From IMG/VR virus record IMGVR_UViG_3300042988_000067, positions 1 to 64,000 of that record: 64,000 nt of DNA, one strand, 5' to 3'. Source of the DNA: a virus. The notes beneath the pieces are model-generated. The model worked only from the letters and a program-made list of their open reading frames with translations, made no database searches and was not told the DNA's origin. Both the position numbers and the translations under genes were made by a program. Every line of letters begins with the position of its first letter. Within the stretch, counting starts at the first letter, position 1. Shown here piece after piece: positions 46,961-56,559 of this stretch.

Positions 46961-47800
46961 ATGGAAAACTTCTTCGACATCAATGACGACCTGAGCGGTT
47001 TTGACGAGTCCACTCTTGAGCAGGCTCTGGAAGGCCGTACTTACACCGAGATCTGCCAGAAGTGCCGTGGTCGTGGCACCTTCGTTTCTTACTCTGGCCG
47101 CACTGTCGGCACCTGCTACGCCTGCAAGGGCGCCGGCAAGTTTGAGCGCAAGACCTCCCCTGAAGCTCGCGCCAAGGCCAAGCAGTCCCGCGTTAACCGC
47201 GTGGAAGCCGAAAAGAAGAGCAACTGGGCATCGTTCGCTGAAGCCAACGTGGCCGAGGCAGCATGGATCGAAGCTAACGCTGAGTCCTTTGAGTTTGCCC
47301 GCAGCCTGTTCGTTTCTGTCGCCAAGTACGGTTCCCTGACCGATGGTCAGCGTGCCGCAGTCCAGCGCTGCATCGACAAGCAGGTAGCACGCGTTGCCGA
47401 CCGCGTCCAGCGCGAAGCGTCTGCTGTTGTTGTGGACATCGCCCGCATCAACACCGCTCTGGAGTCCGCCAAGGCCAACCAGATCAACAACCCGAAGCTG
47501 CGCCTCGGTGACTTCACTTTCTCTCTGGCGAAGGTCACCAGCGTCAACGCAGGTGCCGTGTACGTCAAGGAAGGCGAGCTGTATCTGGGCAAGGTTGTCG
47601 CCGGCAAGTTCACACGTAGCCGTGACTGCTCCGCCGAGCAGGAAGCCGCAATCATCGCAGCATGTGCTGATCCAGAAGCAGCCGCAGTAGCCTACGGCAA
47701 GCGCACTGGTGTTTGCTCCTGCTGTGGCCGTCAACTCACCAACGGTGAGTCAATTGACCGTGGTATCGGTCCAATCTGTGCAACCAAGTTTGGTTGGTAA
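46961..47800 (+). CDS. Zinc-finger protein with DnaJ-like and DUF6011-like ends
   Basis: A 279-aa protein. A DnaJ-type cysteine region (CQKCRGRGTF, CYACKGAGKF, about 33-61), helices, a beta-rich segment (GDFTFSLAKVTSVNAGAVYVKEGELYLGK), and a C-terminal zinc finger (CSCCGRQLTNGESIDRGIGPIC) typical of DUF6011. An abundant early nucleic-acid-binding protein is plausible. Confidence 0.72.
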   Translation: MENFFDINDDLSGFDESTLEQALEGRTYTEICQKCRGRGTFVSYSGRTVGTCYACKGAGKFERKTSPEARAKAKQSRVNRVEAEKKSNWASFAEANVAEAAWIEANAESFEFARSLFVSVAKYGSLTDGQRAAVQRCIDKQVARVADRVQREASAVVVDIARINTALESAKANQINNPKLRLGDFTFSLAKVTSVNAGAVYVKEGELYLGKVVAGKFTRSRDCSAEQEAAIIAACADPEAAAVAYGKRTGVCSCCGRQLTNGESIDRGIGPICATKFGW

Positions 47801-47808
47801 GGAGGTGT

Positions 47809-47949
47809 ATGGCAGAAAAGTTAAGCAGAGAGGAAAACGCCCGAAGGTTACGGGCGTTGAATCCTCAGACATCAACTCAAAAGTTATCGATATGGGACAG
47901 GTTTGGGTACTGGCTATTTTTCCGCAGGATGACCCGTCGCAAAAGCTGA
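47809..47949 (+). CDS. Possible small ORF at convergence point
   Basis: A 46-aa frame with GGAGG close to its ATG (MAEKLSREENARRLR..., FGYWLFFRRMTRRKS). Its coding region contains the terminator hairpin of the opposing operon and runs 36 nt into the opposing gene. Expression is doubtful. Confidence 0.3.
   Translation: MAEKLSREENARRLRALNPQTSTQKLSIWDRFGYWLFFRRMTRRKS
47832..47858 (-). terminator. Terminator of the late operon
   Basis: On the minus strand AACGCCCG, a TAACCTT loop, CGGGCGTT, then TTCCTC. 8-bp stem with a short T-run beyond the last late gene; it also sits at the junction of the two convergent transcription units. Confidence 0.75.
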
Positions 47950-48918
47950 CATAAGGTCATCAATGTAGTTCCGGTCAAACGGTATGTCGCCACGGCCATA
48001 CTCGATATTTCTTCCAACAAGGTTAGGGTCGCTCAACAGCGGCCCTAATTCTTTTGGGCTGTCGCTCATCATGTTGTAGATGATCGCGCTATTATCTGGG
48101 TGCGCAAAAACGACAGCCGGCTGGTTCCTTTCGGCATAGCTTCTCGATATGGCCTTGATGAACTCAGGATCCGCATCAGGCACGCGGACCATGTTTGACT
48201 TCTCTGGGATCTTAATGAGCTGCTTGTTGAAGCGCGTGGCGCCGATACCGTACTGATCCAGATTCTGTCTCAGGAAGTCCCAGAAGTACGGGTCATGAGC
48301 ATTCCAGTCCTCATGGAAGACCGGATTGTTCTGCATGATCGCCTTCCCAGCATCATCAAGCTCTTCGCTCCATGCACCCTGACTAACTCCGAGTGGCTTT
48401 GCGGCCCTTTCAACTCCCGGAACATGGCCGTACCCATACGCCTTGTTCTTCGCCAGCATGTAGTAATCCATCACCTGCTTCAGTGCGGACTTATCGCTGA
48501 GCGGAACATCATTGAACCTACTCGCGGTAGACGCCTCGATGTTGGCGATGAGCGGGTGACTGCCCCTAGTCATGCCACGGTGCACGGCGTTAACCAAGTC
48601 TCCAGCCTCTACGCCGGCAGTGCCAACAGCAGATGCTGCCGGTCGTACCGCTGGGAGCGACGCTAGGGCACCTAGAATGCCCTCTCCGATGTCGGAGGTA
48701 CCTTTGCGTGCCTCATGCACCATTCGCGGCGTATCGTTCGATTGCATGGCCGCCGTGAGCGCTCCTGCACCGCTTCCAAGTGACTTTCCTGCTTTGTGTA
48801 GCGTAAACGGGTTCAGCGGCACCGGAATATTGCCGAGCGTGTTGTAAAGCTCTTCGTTCTGAGGGTTGTTTTTGAACCCATTGATCAGGCTTTTGATGAT
48901 GTCCGATTGCTTAGCCAT
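47914..48918 (-). CDS. Large virion/ejection-type protein
   Basis: A 334-aa protein, last of the late operon. N-terminal Gly/Ala-rich helices (AGKSLGSGAGALTAAM), middle EKSALKQVMDYYMLAKNKAYGYGHVPG-like helical part, and C-terminal LVGRNIEYGRGDIPFDRNYIDD. Similar in style to the ejection proteins encoded upstream. Overlaps the previous gene by 8 nt. Function inferred. Confidence 0.55.
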   Translation of the reverse strand: MAKQSDIIKSLINGFKNNPQNEELYNTLGNIPVPLNPFTLHKAGKSLGSGAGALTAAMQSNDTPRMVHEARKGTSDIGEGILGALASLPAVRPAASAVGTAGVEAGDLVNAVHRGMTRGSHPLIANIEASTASRFNDVPLSDKSALKQVMDYYMLAKNKAYGYGHVPGVERAAKPLGVSQGAWSEELDDAGKAIMQNNPVFHEDWNAHDPYFWDFLRQNLDQYGIGATRFNKQLIKIPEKSNMVRVPDADPEFIKAISRSYAERNQPAVVFAHPDNSAIIYNMMSDSPKELGPLLSDPNLVGRNIEYGRGDIPFDRNYIDDLMSAFATGHPAEK

Positions 48919-51900
48919 TTTTCTTCACCTTGCCGCCGCTCTTGTACCCGTTGTCGTACAGTCGCTGCAATAACTGGTCGTTGATATCTACCGATGGAGG
49001 GTAGCCACGGGTGAGACCCATGACACCGGGATCCCTTCCTTTTCTTGCGACATACTCATCGATGAAGTCCTTCAGCACCAAGTCACGCGGAGCTGGACTG
49101 AATGTCTTCATGTGGTCCGTGCCGGTCAGGATGTACGGATATCCAGAATGCAGATCTGGACGATGGATCATGCCGTTATCCAGAGAGAACAGGCGATAAC
49201 CAATGTCGTGCGTATTGGCGCCAAGCAGGACCGGATCGGTGGTTTTTCTGATCAGCTCGTCGTAATCGAACACCTGACCCTTTTTACCGCCAACGCCCTT
49301 CCCGCCAATCACCTCAGCGATTGCCGCGCGCTTCCCGAACGTGTCCCCATGGGATCCTAGATTTTTGGCCACGACATCGATGCCCTGACCAAACAGCGGA
49401 ATTCTTTCATCATCCATGTAGAAGGACCGGAGCCTGTCATTCATGCTCTGGGCCAGCTCATCGCTTACGTTTCCGCTGCGCTTTGCCTCGCTAAATTTCT
49501 TCACAAGAGCATTGAACACCTGCGGGTTGGAGCGATGCTGATCTGGCGACCCGATGAGGTTTGTCCAAAGAACATCGCCGTCTGTGGCTTCCTGAGCGCG
49601 CTTGTTGGCGTTGATCATTGTGGTACCAACTTGTGGTGCCGCCACCCCCCATGCAGCATTGGCAACCTCGTGCGGGCTGCCAAGCTCAAGCTGGAGGCTG
49701 GAGAACCCCGGACCGCCATCGTACTGGCCGCCGACCTTTGTGCGGTCTGCCTGAGTGACCATCAGCTTCCCGCCAGCATGCGGGTTCAGGGCTTCTGACA
49801 TGCGCTGCAAACCGCCAACGTCTCTTGTGATGGCGCCGAGTGACGGGACAAACGGAAGAATGCCAAGCCCATTCAGAGCGGCGTTGCCGTAATCACCTTT
49901 GCGCAGATCGTCCTGAGCGTAATACAGGGACTGAAGGTCGCCAGTGATCGGGGCGAAGTTATTCAGGAACTCCAATGTGTCCATTGCTGAAGGGCCATTA
50001 GAGGCCGCAGGAGCGCCTGATCCTTTTCCGTATGGTGAGCCTTTGGCCGGCTTGTAATCGTCGCCCTTACCCCACGGCTTGGCCTTAACAGCGCCACCTT
50101 TAGCGAACGGGATCTCATCCCCCGGCAAACCTTCCGCACGGGGAGCCGGCCCTTGCCCCGGAACCGGCTGACGTGGGCGCGGTTGAAATCCCTCAATCGG
50201 CTGCCCTCCCTCTGGCATCAAAAAGTCAACCGGAGCGTTACCTCTCTCAGCATTCACTTCATTCAGGATGCGATACCCTTCATCAGCCATTGCGTCTGTG
50301 TTGATGTACCCGCGCTCGATTGGCATCGGCTCTACTGCCGACAGGTGATCGATGATGTCTTTGTTGGAGTAATACTGCCCTTCAGGAAGATTGGCAACAG
50401 TCTCATTGATCAGGTCGTGCATGTTCTTTCTGACCCCGAACGGACCAGAAAGAGATACGCCACCACCGGGGCCGGTATGGGTCGGATAGATCCGGTTGAT
50501 GTGCTTGACTACTTCAGGCTGGAATCGCAGCTGTACGCCGATTGACGGGTCTCCAACCTTGTACAGTTCGGCTCTTGCCTTGGCAGAGTCAGACAGTGCG
50601 CCCCATCCGCCACGTTTAACAAAGTCCTGCACATACTGCATGTACTTTGTATCTGGAGCCTTGTCACTCTTGCCTTGGATCTGGGTAATTGCCCACGGCT
50701 CATCAAACCCCAAGTCTGGGTTTGTCTCGATTGTGACGTGCGGGTTTCCGCCTGAGTCGCGCAAGCTGTAGTTGCGTGACTCTCCTGACAGGACTTTGTT
50801 GCAGTATCCACCGATGCAGTGGCCCATGTCCTCGCCTTCTTTGGTGAGAACGTCTTGAATTGATCGCTTATTAAGCTCCTTCAGTGCTTGTTCTTCGGCG
50901 TCCCTTCTGCCGAATATGTTGTGCTGGCCATTCAGTGGAACCTGATTCCCAGCTGCATCCTCCATTACCCATCCATGCCCTTGCGGGTAGTGGCTGACTG
51001 TAACGCCCTCCGGAAGCTCTTTGTGGTTTTTTATCAGCTCGACCCACTTGTAGCCATCGTCATATTCGTGGTGAACCGGCAGCCCTTCCATTGCAGCCTT
51101 TTGAGCTGCTACCCTGTCCAGCTCGCGCTGAATGTTTGCGTTCGACGTGCTCTTGATCGCATCTGTAAGCGACATGCTGGTCAGCGTATCTGGGTTGATC
51201 TTGCCAGCCTCAAGCTGCGTCTTCAGGTGATCAATCAGATCAGAAAATCCGAACTTCGCACCAGCATCAAGCTGCGTGCTCATCGGCAGGCGCATGACGG
51301 TCTCATCGTCAGGGACGTTTTTCAGGAAGTCTGAGCCGGCGCGGTTTTCATCCCTCCACTTCTTCGCCCGACCCTGCACGATAGATGTATCGGCAAGCAT
51401 TTCCCATGCACTTGCCACGGGATCTGTCTTTGGGTTTGCTGCTTGGAACGGGTTGAATCCAGCATCAACAGCATTCTTGTAGGGAAGGTAAATGTCCGTG
51501 TCGATTTCTTTGCTGGGATTGAAGTGCAGGATGTTTTGCATCCGAAGGTCGAAGTTGGCGTTGGCCTCATCGATTGTTCTGGTCTTTGCCCGCATCAGGT
51601 TGTTGATGACGTTCGCAGGCTCGCCCTTCTCTTGTGCGTCAGCGATCTTCTTGTCGATCTTGCCTGCCTTTGCCAGCGCTGCATCGCGCTCCTTGCGCAG
51701 TGCTGCCGCGCGCTCCTGAGCATATATGCGGACTTGGTCGCTTTCTGCACCAAGATCCCGCTTGATGTAATTCCCGATTACAGAGTTGATCCAGTTATCC
51801 AGAGACTGCTCGTGCTTGGACAGAGTGGAAGGGAACAGGTTTGCCTTGGCTGCCAGCTCCGGATTGGTCTTAACAAGGTCGGACAGGAATGCGTCCTGAG

Positions 51901-52363
51901 ACCCAAACTGGTTGAGGCCGTCCCTCCAGAAATTATCATTGCCGGTGGCGTCATTAAGCATCTGGCCCATGAACCCGTTGTCACCGATACGGTACCCCTT
52001 TTCGGCCTGCCTCTGGGCGATTGGGTTCATGTTGTGCAGCGTCGGAGTGATGCTGTCACCAAGCCATGCCCCGCCTTTGTTGCGGATCACCCCGCCCAAG
52101 GACGGGACAAACGGGAGAATGCCGAGGCCGTTCAGCGCAGCGCTGCCGTAGTTGCCTTTTTTGAGGTCGTCCTGAGCGTAGTATAGAGACTGAATGTCGC
52201 CGGTAATCGGCACAAAGTTGTTGATGAACTCTGCCGAATCTAGGGCTGACATCCCCGGCTTCGTTACCGGCTTTCCAGACCCATTGCCATACGGATTGCC
52301 TTTTGCTGGGGAGTACTTGTCGCCAGCACCCCAAGGTGATGACCGCTTTTTATTGTCCGCCAT
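48911..52363 (-). CDS. Giant virion protein with internal duplication and PcfJ-like motif
   Basis: A 1150-aa protein; the ATG preceded by AAAGG is used. Residues about 9-95 (WGAGDKYSPAKGNPYG, FVPITGDIQSLYYAQDDL, GILPFVPSLGGVI) are repeated at about 760-845 with the same order. At about 505-560 lies EGEDMGHCIGGY then ESRNYSLRD and PHVTIE, the pattern of PcfJ-like proteins. Basic Gly-Lys tails occur at the C-terminus (GGKVKKNG) and before repeat B (FAKGGAVKAK). Probably ejected with the DNA into the host, where its enzymatic or toxic part could act. Confidence 0.65.
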   Translation of the reverse strand: MADNKKRSSPWGAGDKYSPAKGNPYGNGSGKPVTKPGMSALDSAEFINNFVPITGDIQSLYYAQDDLKKGNYGSAALNGLGILPFVPSLGGVIRNKGGAWLGDSITPTLHNMNPIAQRQAEKGYRIGDNGFMGQMLNDATGNDNFWRDGLNQFGSQDAFLSDLVKTNPELAAKANLFPSTLSKHEQSLDNWINSVIGNYIKRDLGAESDQVRIYAQERAAALRKERDAALAKAGKIDKKIADAQEKGEPANVINNLMRAKTRTIDEANANFDLRMQNILHFNPSKEIDTDIYLPYKNAVDAGFNPFQAANPKTDPVASAWEMLADTSIVQGRAKKWRDENRAGSDFLKNVPDDETVMRLPMSTQLDAGAKFGFSDLIDHLKTQLEAGKINPDTLTSMSLTDAIKSTSNANIQRELDRVAAQKAAMEGLPVHHEYDDGYKWVELIKNHKELPEGVTVSHYPQGHGWVMEDAAGNQVPLNGQHNIFGRRDAEEQALKELNKRSIQDVLTKEGEDMGHCIGGYCNKVLSGESRNYSLRDSGGNPHVTIETNPDLGFDEPWAITQIQGKSDKAPDTKYMQYVQDFVKRGGWGALSDSAKARAELYKVGDPSIGVQLRFQPEVVKHINRIYPTHTGPGGGVSLSGPFGVRKNMHDLINETVANLPEGQYYSNKDIIDHLSAVEPMPIERGYINTDAMADEGYRILNEVNAERGNAPVDFLMPEGGQPIEGFQPRPRQPVPGQGPAPRAEGLPGDEIPFAKGGAVKAKPWGKGDDYKPAKGSPYGKGSGAPAASNGPSAMDTLEFLNNFAPITGDLQSLYYAQDDLRKGDYGNAALNGLGILPFVPSLGAITRDVGGLQRMSEALNPHAGGKLMVTQADRTKVGGQYDGGPGFSSLQLELGSPHEVANAAWGVAAPQVGTTMINANKRAQEATDGDVLWTNLIGSPDQHRSNPQVFNALVKKFSEAKRSGNVSDELAQSMNDRLRSFYMDDERIPLFGQGIDVVAKNLGSHGDTFGKRAAIAEVIGGKGVGGKKGQVFDYDELIRKTTDPVLLGANTHDIGYRLFSLDNGMIHRPDLHSGYPYILTGTDHMKTFSPAPRDLVLKDFIDEYVARKGRDPGVMGLTRGYPPSVDINDQLLQRLYDNGYKSGGKVKKNG

Positions 52364-53951
52364 TCTGCAACCTTTCAATTGCGTTCATCATTCCGGGGCT
52401 GTATGGAGCCTTGTCGGTCCATTTGGCCAAAGTTCCAAGTCCGCCATAGATCTCGCCAGCAAGCCGTGGCGATGCAGAAAACATTGATGCAAGTGCCGCC
52501 GGCAAGCCAGCGACAGAAGCAGCTCCATATGCGATTGGAACATCAGCCATCAGCGGCTTTAATCCGCGCGGAAACGCTGGGTTCAATGCCTGACCAGAAA
52601 GCGCCGGCATGATGTCCACTCCGCCCTTCTCGGCCAGCTTGCCGGCCAAGTTTTCGCGGTAACCAAACGACGTGTTTGCGTTGTTGCGCATGATCGACTG
52701 GAGTTTTCTTAAGGCAGTTCCAACTGATGCGCGCTCGCCCAGTGAAAGCTCGCGCTGAATTTGGTCCAGCTCGTCAGATTTATCCCAGTACTTGAGCATG
52801 GACTTTTTGTACTGTGGCATCTGGTTGATGATCGTCTTCTTTACCTCTTTCACAACCTCTGTGGCAAACGAGCGGCCAGCCCTGTTTGCGATGTCTTTCG
52901 GGTAGATATCGTTTAGGTGCTGCTTGAGCTGATCCAGACCCTCTGCGGTAATGAATGATGGGTCTTTAGCTGCCTTCGCCTTCCAATGATCAAGAAGCGC
53001 GCGAACATCGTCCGCAACAGCCCCGACCCCCGGCTTCGTTATGCCCTTGAAAGAGAACTTATTGATCGCGCGAAGGTACGCATCTTCAACGCCTTGGAAG
53101 TTGAGCGGTGTCGTATCGTCAGCCCACCCCATGGCAGACCTTGGCACAACGCCCGCGGCAACCTTTGCCTGAATGTGTGGGTCTGGGTTGTTTTTCAGAA
53201 CCTTGTACTCATCGATCATCGACTTGCGCATGCTGTCCAGCCCTTGGCGAGCTGTTTCAACAACCTTCTCTATGTCTTCTCCGCCGCGCAGGTTTGCCCA
53301 GTAATCCTTGGCCGCCTGCCCGCCAGCCTTTGTGGAGCTGTAGGCGTTCTCTAGGGCGGAATATCCGGCGCCAGTGGTAACATCACCAAGGACTTTGGCT
53401 GCGCCTTTCCTGACGCCAGTAAGCGTGCCATGAACACCCTTTCCGGCCACCCACATCGGGTTCGTCACCTTCGCGGCAATATCAAGCGGCTTTGTCAGGC
53501 CGGCGGCGGCGGCAGCCGGATTGCTCAGCTTTGCAGCACCAGAAACACCGCCAAGCAACATGGACAGATCACCAGCAACCCCAACTGGATCAGTGCGAAA
53601 TGCTTCCTGCGCCTGTTCCCAAGACCCGTATCTGTCCTTGAAAAACTGGCCTACAGCGTCAGCCTTTGCGCGTGATTGCTTGTCTTCACCGAGCGTTTGC
53701 ACAACAGACTCAGGCAAAGCATTCTGCAACCCTCCGGCCAAAACGTCAGCGACATTACCGGCAGTGTCAATCGGGTGCATAACGGCATGCGCCATGTTGC
53801 CAAAGTAGTTCTGGGCGGACGGCACAATGTTGCGAGCGACATCGCCAGCGTATGTGGTCTCATTAAGCTGTTTCAGGATCGCTGGATCGGTAACTTCCCC
53901 GTCATCAGCATTCAGCTGAGCAAGCAGCGCGGGATCAGTTACTTCCGTCAT
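52350..53951 (-). CDS. Large internal virion protein
   Basis: A 533-aa Ala/Gly/Thr/Lys-rich protein (LLAQLNADDGEVTDPAIL, AEVLAGG-like, GAASVAGLPAALASMF). An N-terminal repeat (EVTDPALL...EVTDPAIL) and long helical middle (KADAVGQFFKDRYGSWEQAQ). Fits the pattern of podovirus ejection proteins that form the transient channel. Overlaps the next gene by ATGA. Confidence 0.6.
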   Translation of the reverse strand: MTEVTDPALLAQLNADDGEVTDPAILKQLNETTYAGDVARNIVPSAQNYFGNMAHAVMHPIDTAGNVADVLAGGLQNALPESVVQTLGEDKQSRAKADAVGQFFKDRYGSWEQAQEAFRTDPVGVAGDLSMLLGGVSGAAKLSNPAAAAAGLTKPLDIAAKVTNPMWVAGKGVHGTLTGVRKGAAKVLGDVTTGAGYSALENAYSSTKAGGQAAKDYWANLRGGEDIEKVVETARQGLDSMRKSMIDEYKVLKNNPDPHIQAKVAAGVVPRSAMGWADDTTPLNFQGVEDAYLRAINKFSFKGITKPGVGAVADDVRALLDHWKAKAAKDPSFITAEGLDQLKQHLNDIYPKDIANRAGRSFATEVVKEVKKTIINQMPQYKKSMLKYWDKSDELDQIQRELSLGERASVGTALRKLQSIMRNNANTSFGYRENLAGKLAEKGGVDIMPALSGQALNPAFPRGLKPLMADVPIAYGAASVAGLPAALASMFSASPRLAGEIYGGLGTLAKWTDKAPYSPGMMNAIERLQNGGQ

Positions 53952-55612
53952 TTATGAACTCTCCACTTTCCGGGGGCATACTCCTCATACGTGACGTTTT
54001 TAATCGTCTTTGTGCGCATCGGAGCGGGCTTTGGCTGAGCATTTTCAATGGTGCCTTCCGGCATTGTCATGCCGGCCTTCTCGTAGGCTTTACGAATGCC
54101 GTTGCTGGCAAGTTCACGAAGCTCTTCAAGAGCCTTCTGAAAGTCTTTCGGAGGGAGGCCGGCTTTTATGCGAGTGATGGCATTTGTTGCTTTCTGACCT
54201 TCAGTATCCGTAATTGCTCCAGCGCTTTTAAGAGATTCAAATGCCTGCAAGAATGCCTTGTTCTTAATTTGATCAAGTATGGCATTAAACCCGGCCTGCG
54301 GTGTTCCCTCGACAACTGGCAGGTTGGCGTAGTAGCCGATAGAGTACTCTTTCCCCGGATGCGTATCGACCTGATTGATTAGATCAAGCGTTTGTGCCGC
54401 GTTCGACAGTACGTTAGGAATGCTGATTTCAGCCTTGGCTTCAGACTCACCAATAACCTTGTTCTTCTCTTTGTCTTTCTCAAGTTTTGGCGTGTTTTTT
54501 ACTGGCGCGGCGGATCCAGCGCGCGGTTTGTCATAGGCTCCAGAAGCCTTGTACTTGGCATCTTGGTCAAGAAGCTGCTGAGCGCCTTTGTCACCCTGCA
54601 TTGCGGCAGCAGTGTAGGCTGCCACTTCAGCCTTGGTCAGACCCCTTGGCTTTTCATTTACACCTTGGAACCCTTCTTGAGGGTAGGAGTCTGGGCCGAT
54701 CTGATCGCTCATAGGAGCTGTCGCAGACGGCTCACTGCGCAGGGCCGCAGGTGCTGCGGTAGGGGCAGCGGCAGGCGCGGCAGATGGATTCAGCTCAAAT
54801 GCCTTAGCCATCTGACTATCAATCCATTGCTGCTTCATTTCCTGAGCGACCTTTGCATCGCCATTTGCGGCCTGCATGAAGGCGTCGTCCTGCTTATTCG
54901 CCTCATCAATAATGCTCTTGTAGGCGGCCATCATGGCTGGAGTGAAGTTGTTCTTGTCGATAAGCTCACTCTTGCCGGTTTGCTTTTCCAAGCGCCACAT
55001 TCCACCGGGGCCGACTTTCCACTCGTATGGCGACCCCATAGCGGTCTTCATCGCCCGCTCATGGTCTGCAATGCCAGCCCTGTTGTCTTTGAAGTTCTGC
55101 TGCTCCAGCTTGTACTGGTCAAGGATTCGCGCGTAATCGTCCTTGCCGGCAGCGGCCTGACCAGCGGCCAGAGAATCTCCGGCCTGATCAAGGATGGCTT
55201 GGTTCTTGTTGCGCTGATCCTGATACGCGGCTTGACCGGCAGACCATTGATTGTGGCCGCCGTACTCGGCTGGCTTCATCATGGCTGCACCCATGTTGCC
55301 GAGTGCCTGCCAGTTGAGCTGAGACTCGCGCTCAGGGGAGTAGTTAGCCTTCAGGCGCTCCATGAGCTGAGCCTGACCCTGATTCATCAGGTCTCCGGCT
55401 GGGCCAAGCTGTGCTTGCAGCGCCTCCATGCGAGCCTTGGCTTCGTTCATTCCGGTGTGGAACATGTTGAACACGTCAACATTCCCAGCGGACTGCCGGA
55501 TCTGCGCGGCAGCCTCCAGTGTGGAGTTTCCGGAAATTGGATTAGCCGCCGCAAGGGGCGAGCTGATTGGGGTCTCAGAAGCCCCCGGAACAAACGGAGC
55601 CAGTCCAGCCAT
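53948..55612 (-). CDS. Large internal virion protein
   Basis: A 554-aa protein; ATG with GGGGAGG upstream and TAATG overlap. Long helical, Gln/Ala-rich (AQIRQSAGNVDVFNMFHTGMNEAKARMEALQAQLG) with a Pro/Ala-rich linker (APAAAPTAAPAAL) and C-terminus NVTYEEYAPGKWRV. Probable ejection protein. Confidence 0.6.
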   Translation of the reverse strand: MAGLAPFVPGASETPISSPLAAANPISGNSTLEAAAQIRQSAGNVDVFNMFHTGMNEAKARMEALQAQLGPAGDLMNQGQAQLMERLKANYSPERESQLNWQALGNMGAAMMKPAEYGGHNQWSAGQAAYQDQRNKNQAILDQAGDSLAAGQAAAGKDDYARILDQYKLEQQNFKDNRAGIADHERAMKTAMGSPYEWKVGPGGMWRLEKQTGKSELIDKNNFTPAMMAAYKSIIDEANKQDDAFMQAANGDAKVAQEMKQQWIDSQMAKAFELNPSAAPAAAPTAAPAALRSEPSATAPMSDQIGPDSYPQEGFQGVNEKPRGLTKAEVAAYTAAAMQGDKGAQQLLDQDAKYKASGAYDKPRAGSAAPVKNTPKLEKDKEKNKVIGESEAKAEISIPNVLSNAAQTLDLINQVDTHPGKEYSIGYYANLPVVEGTPQAGFNAILDQIKNKAFLQAFESLKSAGAITDTEGQKATNAITRIKAGLPPKDFQKALEELRELASNGIRKAYEKAGMTMPEGTIENAQPKPAPMRTKTIKNVTYEEYAPGKWRVHK

Positions 55613-56559
55613 TACTTCCTCCCCTTCCGCTTCATTGACGCCAGTCCGCCGCATCTATATCCAGTCGGCTTTGTCTGTGGCTGCGTTGCAGCAACACCAG
55701 ACAGCACGCCACCGGCCAAGCTCGCCAGCGGAGACTGGCCTTGGATCGGTTGGAATGTGGATGTAATGTTGGCTTGCTGGGTAGGCGGAGCCTGATAGCC
55801 ACGGATGATCGATGCCAGCCATGCGGACTGATCCTTGTTCCAGTTCTGCTGGTTCTGGAAGTCCTGATAGGCGACATCGTAGTTTGCCTGCGTCTGCTGC
55901 TGCTGTTCGCGCCCGATAGTATCGAGGGCTGATGCATCCTTGAGCATTGCGGCCTGTTGCTGGCCAGCCAAGTTACCCATTGCTACGCCAGATTGGATCT
56001 CTTTATTGCCCCAGTCAGCGTACACCTTCTGGCCGCTATCCCATGCCGCTTGGCCGGCAGTTGCGAGCTGGCCTGTCATGGTGTCTTGCTGGTCGCGGAT
56101 CGCGCGGTTCGTAAACTCTTGGTTACGGCTTGAGCCAAACTGGCCGCCACCAGTGAACGTGTTGTTCACCTGCGGAAGGATCTTTTCGGTCAGGTTTTGG
56201 TTTGAACGGCGAGCAATGTCATCGTACACAGACGACATGTACGGGTTCATGAAATTGTTCTGGAAGTAGTCTTTGTTGTACTCACCGCCCTGAGTCAGGT
56301 TGCTTGCGGCTTGGTTCATCGTAGGCTGCCAGCCTCCAACGCCATTACGAACCGTGCTGAATCCTTGGTTGATGTCAGCATTGAAGCCAGCCACACGCGG
56401 GCTTGAGTATTGGGTGTATGGGGTTCCTGCAAGGCTGGATGCCTTGTTAATGGAACCGCGAAGGTACTCTTGGTACCAAGTTGGAAGCGAAGCCTGATCG
56501 GTCAGCGTTGTGGCCGATGCGGTAGCGGGAGTGCTACCACCCCAGATAAAGTCAGCCAT
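55612..56559 (-). CDS. Internal virion protein
   Basis: A 315-aa protein. N-terminus WYQEYLRGSINKASSLAGTPYTQYSSPRVAGF, middle SNQNLTEKILPQVNNTFTGGGQFGSSRNQEF, Gln-rich helix, and a basic C-terminus GYRCGGLASMKRKGRK. It resembles a recurrent podovirus internal protein. TAATG coupling to the next gene. Confidence 0.65.
   Translation of the reverse strand: MADFIWGGSTPATASATTLTDQASLPTWYQEYLRGSINKASSLAGTPYTQYSSPRVAGFNADINQGFSTVRNGVGGWQPTMNQAASNLTQGGEYNKDYFQNNFMNPYMSSVYDDIARRSNQNLTEKILPQVNNTFTGGGQFGSSRNQEFTNRAIRDQQDTMTGQLATAGQAAWDSGQKVYADWGNKEIQSGVAMGNLAGQQQAAMLKDASALDTIGREQQQQTQANYDVAYQDFQNQQNWNKDQSAWLASIIRGYQAPPTQQANITSTFQPIQGQSPLASLAGGVLSGVAATQPQTKPTGYRCGGLASMKRKGRK

Noticed and set aside
30600-47800. 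tRNA genes
   Set aside because: No cloverleaf with acceptor stem and T-loop GTTCRANYC was found in the non-coding gaps; the GC hairpins lack these elements.
54392-55795. Long plus-strand frame antisense to the ejection proteins
   Set aside because: Hydrophobic composition and lack of domains fit the complementary frame of a helical Ala/Gln-rich coding sequence; the minus genes are coupled and better supported.
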